This document shows, piece after piece, positions 34,001-38,256 of a stretch of 38,256 bases of DNA. The notes under the pieces were generated by a model that made no database searches, had not been told where the DNA came from, and was given only the letters and a program-made list of their open reading frames with translations. Each line of letters starts with the position of its first letter. The stretch's first letter is position 1. The stretch spans positions 1 through 38,256 of the forward strand of contig JABVXU010000515.1 in the NCBI GenBank assembly GCA_013365365.1, written 5' to 3'. The position numbers and the translations under genes were made by a program. Origin of the DNA: Cruorifilaria tuberocauda (Eukaryota; Nematoda; Chromadorea; Rhabditida; Onchocercidae).

Positions 34001-35540
34001 AATCAATACTGGCTTCCTTATGCAGGTAAAAGATAATCATATCTTTTTTTATCAATCAATTAACTATCAGTTTATCATCTCTTTGCAGTTATAAGAAAAG
34101 AGACAAGTGAAAGTTATCTTATAACTGAATAAACTTGATATAACTATTTAATTGTTCCTTTTGCTATCAATTATTTAATAATTTATTTTAATATACCAAA
34201 TGAAATAATATGAAGCAGATGAAGTAGTATTTTAATTACGCACAAATAAATATTAGTTTAACAGATTGTTACAGGTACTTGTTGGACATGAAGAGACTGT
34301 AATGTGTTGTGCTATCGCTAACGATGAAAATATAATTATTAGTGGTGGGAAAGATTCACAAATTATTGTTTGGGCAACATCTACCGGAAATGCTCTTTTT
34401 TCAATAAAAACAGAATCACCTGTAACAGCATTAGTTATTAATGCTGATGCAAGTGTTATTATTTCAGGTTGCATAAATTATTTATTTGATGATGAAACTG
34501 ATTAAAATTTCTTATCAAATTTGAGTAAATAATTAAATGTATTTTTCATTCACTCAGTTCACGATAATAACTGTTTACAATGAGTTCTTAGCTATAATTT
34601 ATATCCAACTTTGATTTTGCATCTAATTCCTAGTACGATTTCAATTATTTAAGTTAAACAATGACGCGTATGTTTTAGCAAACTCAACTGATTGGATTGA
34701 AGCATACAGTATTGAAGATGGAAAACTGCTTTCCTGCTTTAATGCTCATGGTACTGCTAAGAAATTGGTAAGATAGTTTGAAACTTTTAAATGTTAAGAG
34801 TTGGCATTTTAAAAAATAATTTTTCAATTTCGCAATTGTAGTAGTTTATTTAAATCCGAAGTGAAGTATTCATTGAAGAATGTGTAAATTTATCTTGTAA
34901 AATAAAAGTAAAAAAGATTTTGAGTATGAACACTAGTAATATTTCATGATACTTCAAGATCGCTTCTGCGGATTATAATCGTATCCTACTTCAACTTGCT
35001 GATTGCTCTCGATTACCAATTCTTTGTCTTCATAATACACCATCAAGTAAGCAGCCTGAATCAGATGAATCTAACGATTATGACAGAAGAAAATCAAAAC
35101 AAAGTAGGTTACATTTGGTTGGAATTCAAATTAGAAAAAGCTGGGTAATAAAAACTATTAAATTATTCAGTTGTTTAAAAGCAGGTAACATTTAAATATA
35201 AAACAGAAATTGATGAATTTTCCTGTATATTTAAGGTATAAAGAGCGATGGTAAAAATTCGTTAAGGACAGGAACAACAATGGAAACGAAACATCGATTA
35301 TCATCACGAACAAATAATGATTACAGCAATTCCAGTAATCGTAAGTCAATACTGCAAACAGGCGGAAAAGAATCGGCACCATTACATTCAATTCTAAAAT
35401 CTAGCAAAAAAAGTTTGGTACCAAATTCTTCAGGAAATACAACGTCCGCATCAAAATCATCATTATCAAAACCGACGACCAATCAATCTTCCTCTTTCTC
35501 GCATTGTCCCACCAAATCAAACTTATGTACAGTACAATAG
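24990..35540 (+). CDS. NWD1/NWD2-type NACHT and WD40 repeat protein (29 exons)
   Basis: The exons are 24990-25116, 25520-25692, 25815-25908, 26086-26219, about 26373-26516, 26603-26820, 27051-27340, 27526-27955, 28116-28404, 28672-28772, 28994-29180, 29420-29556, 30142-30241, 30542-30663, 30795-30951, 31206-31306, 31528-31635, 31737-31839, 31905-32007, 32201-32444, 32540-32642, 32807-32916, 32993-33127, 33309-33526, 33857-34025, 34275-34467, 34679-34767, 34959-35103 and 35236-35540. Junction phases agree, giving about 1609 residues (human NWD1/NWD2 are about 1560-1740). An N-terminal domain with [12 protein letters not shown] precedes the NTPase core: Walker A GNQTSGKT (about 367-374) and Walker B FILIDDAS (about 453-459). 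A helical linker leads to about 14 WD40 blades (about 850-1520), e.g. [10 protein letters not shown]...VRIWN, enough for two seven-bladed propellers. A Ser/Lys/Thr-rich tail follows. STAND NTPases of this kind act as ATP-dependent switches or assembly scaffolds; the nematode role is unknown. C. elegans T05C3.2 is the likely counterpart, from memory. The intron after 30951 uses a GC donor. Confidence 0.92.
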
Positions 35541-35566
35541 AAATGAAAAAATATTTTGTTAATAAA
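35541..35566 (+). terminator. short 3' UTR with AATAAA of NACHT-WD40 gene
   Basis: AATAAA at 35561-35566 lies only 20 bases after the stop codon (35538-35540). It is the first canonical hexamer and would give a very short 3' UTR. Further AATAAA-like hexamers follow within about 80 bases, so a longer 3' UTR is also possible. Confidence 0.45.
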
Positions 35567-38256
35567 TTAAATTGAACTTTTCGTTTTTCAACATAATAAA
35601 TTGGTTGCAAAAAAAAAATCATATAATCGATAAAATAAATCAACTTTAGTAAAAAATTAATTAATTAATTAGTAATTAATAAGTTATTACTTTGAAGTAA
35701 ATTTTGAAATCATTAAAGCTACTCAAAGCATTTCATGTGATTACTCAAAATCTTGTTACTGTTAATCAACATTTCTGTTTATTTCGTTTTTTGAGCGAAT
35801 TTAGCTGCTAGTAAATTCATTTTCCAATTACTTCTTTATTTTCTTTGGTTCTTGAAAAAAGACAAATATGAATAAAATACACAGGAAGTTTAACTAACCA
35901 CAAAACATAATAAGTAACTTAATAAGTAAACAAAAAAATCAAAATAAAGAAAACTCAAAAAAAAATGGAATTATACAAAACAAATAAGGCATACTAAAAA
36001 ACATTGTAAAAAAATTGAATAATAACATAATTTAATAATATATTCATTTGATGTCAAATACAGAATGTAAGAAGTTATTTTAATTCGTATCAGTAGATTT
36101 TATGAAGGCAAAACTGAAACGATCGAGTGTGATTAAAGCGAGTATTAGTAGAAGGATTAGCAAAAGGAGTTACGAGTTACCTTACCTGATATTATGAATC
36201 TAATAAGTACGCATCAATGAATAAACTTTTCATTTTAATTCATACCTAGTGATATTACATTATCAACATTTATCAAGTAGCACAACTGGTTACAGTGAAA
36301 AATAGTGGCTGAATAAATTATTTGAGATGAGTTTTGCAGTTTGAGCTAAAAAATGCATGCAATATAACCACATCATTCAATAAATGAAATGCGCAATTCG
36401 AAAAATTAAGCAAACAAAAGATCAGTTCAAATAGCCATATCAGCTTCTCCATTATATCATATCATTCATGTATGTATATCACATTTATAATAATTACTAT
36501 CTTCACCTACAACAGCTATACTATATCTCTCAGCAAGATGAAATTGACACTTATGATGCTTCAAAAATTCATTTAGGAAATTAGAACTATGTTTAGATAG
36601 CTATATTATTTGAAATTCGATTCTGTAATGGAATTCAGTCAAAAGCAATACATGAAATTTATGCAATATTTCATTAGTTTTTTGTATTAATGTTTTAAAA
36701 TTGCAAAAATCGTAAAACTTCAATTTTCGTTGAAAAAAGGAAATGCTAGATTCAAAAAGATGATAACAAGCAATGATTATTATCAATTTTTTATTCGAAT
36801 TATCTGCACAAAAGTTACAATTGAAAGATCGATAATATAGAATTAATGGAGCAATAAATTGCTAATAATTATAGCTAACTGTTTGTCATTTGTCAGCAAC
36901 AAATCAAAATGATTGTATCAAAGCATAACGAATCAACTTTAAATTAAGATGTTAATTTTTAATAACTGTCAATAATAATTAAATTAAATATATCAGCATA
37001 AACTAATATAATGCAACAGAAACTGATATAATATCCAAACAGAAAATTTTTACTTTCTTTAGCGAGCCGACATAATCAAATATAATTCACTTCAAAAAGT
37101 GATAAATGCAATGATTGTAACATATGAATATCATATCATTTGCTCAACTATCACAATGAAGCATATGTTTCGTTTTTTGCTTAGTTTTAATTTTATTTAA
37201 CTCATTAATCTCAATCAATATCTAATTTCTATCGTTTATTTTTTGATTGGCTGAAATTCGATGGAAGTTAGGTAAGTAATTACAATAAATTTGATCATTA
37301 TAATTTCCTTTTCTATTAATCGAATAATTGAAACTATAAGAAGTAAAGAATCGAAATAAAAATTTAAAAACTATAAGAATTGAAACTGAAGAAAGGTAGG
37401 AAAATTTTCAAAAAAAGAGAAATAGAATTTATTTTGTGTTAAATAACACTTTCATGTAAACTACAGTTCTTCGATATTTGAAAAAATAATTCCTCATATT
37501 TTATTTGAATTTATTTAATTATTAAATTAATTTTTCCATGATACTTTTTGAACTCATCCCTTGAATTTCTACGTGCCATTAAAAAAACAAGAAAATAACT
37601 TTTTTTAACTATCGTATTTGCAGAAAAATTTTTAATCACATTCATTAAGTGTAAAAGCGCTTAATTCAGAATTGAAATGCTTCAGTTGCAACTAATGAAA
37701 AACAAATTTCATACTTTATTCAACTTTCATGGAAAATTGATCAACAAAAACGAAATAGGAAATGTGAAAGACGAAAAGAGTAGAAATCACAGTAAACATA
37801 AGGAAGGTTTCATTAAAAAAAATCTCGAGACTTCCTGGTGATTAAATTACTTCTTGAACAAAAGTGAGAGTGATAAGTTAACCGTTAACAGTTAGAATAA
37901 GATAACAGTAATTATAATTTATACAGAGATATATATTGGCATCTTTGGACATTATACAAGCGACCAATGGATAATGCAACGGTTAAGTAACGATTACTTA
38001 CTTCCTAAAAAGCACGACGAAAGGTACAGAAGGGAAATTGTTTGTCATTTTATATAACTTGTATTATGCAGATTTTAAGGTTATTTTTTCATAAGAAACA
38101 TTACAATATAGATGTTTCATAAATTAACAGTAGCGTTATCATAACTATCAGTTATGTGAAAATGACAGTGAGTGATTCTTATATTATGAAGCTTCCTTGG
38201 AATACAAAAATGACATCAAATTACAGTTCTCATTTTTCACCAGTTTCCTACAGCAA
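35567..38256. other. AT-rich intergenic region to the window end
   Basis: I find no gene, RNA gene or large repeat in this 2.7-kb stretch. Open frames are short and AT-driven, and no exon-like segments with matching splice phases were seen. It could contain the distal promoter or a non-coding exon of a gene beyond the window. Confidence 0.5.

Noticed and set aside
1..38256. CRISPR arrays, transposon ends, tRNA, rRNA or spliced-leader RNA genes
   Set aside because: I saw no regularly spaced repeats, no terminal inverted repeats with target duplications and no transposase-like protein. I also found no complete RNA polymerase III gene or SL sequence by eye; a covariance-model scan would be needed to exclude small RNAs.

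Overview
The window reads as nuclear DNA of a nematode, most likely a filarial parasite. It is very AT-rich, with many mono-, di- and trinucleotide runs. Genes are split into short exons by introns of roughly 60 bp to 2 kb, and most 3' splice sites are TTTCAG or TTTTAG-like. There are no bacterial signals such as Shine-Dalgarno sites, tandem ORFs or IS elements. The species assignment is inference. All exon models were built by hand from reading frames, splice dinucleotides and phase agreement.

Layout. (1) 1-5.9 kb: non-coding as far as I can tell, with microsatellites and long pyrimidine tracts. (2) 5984-7588 (+): a three-exon gene for an 86-residue CRIP1-type single-LIM protein. (3) 8927-13076 (+): an eight-exon gene for a CPEB-family translational regulator with two RRMs and the CPEB ZZ zinc finger, but almost no N-terminal regulatory region. 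(4) 14641 to about 21355 (-): a gene of at least ten exons, converging on the CPEB gene. It encodes a protein of at least 640 residues that I do not recognise, with one hydrophobic segment, a disordered Q/T/S-rich middle and a Trp-rich C-terminal module; its first exon is not located. (5) 24990-35540 (+): a 29-exon gene for a protein of about 1609 residues of the NWD1/NWD2 type, a STAND-class NTPase with a NACHT-like P-loop core followed by about 14 WD40 blades and a Ser/Lys-rich tail. It is divergent from gene 4 across about 3.6 kb of AT-rich DNA. (6) 35.6-38.3 kb: no gene found.

The four genes show no functional linkage, and all gaps are larger than 1 kb, so this does not look like an operon. 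The points most worth following are the intact NACHT-WD40 gene, a pair of inverted ACTGATAA (GATA-factor type) sites that could fold around its start codon, two GC-AG introns required by phase, a minimal CPEB protein, and the unrecognised minus-strand protein.
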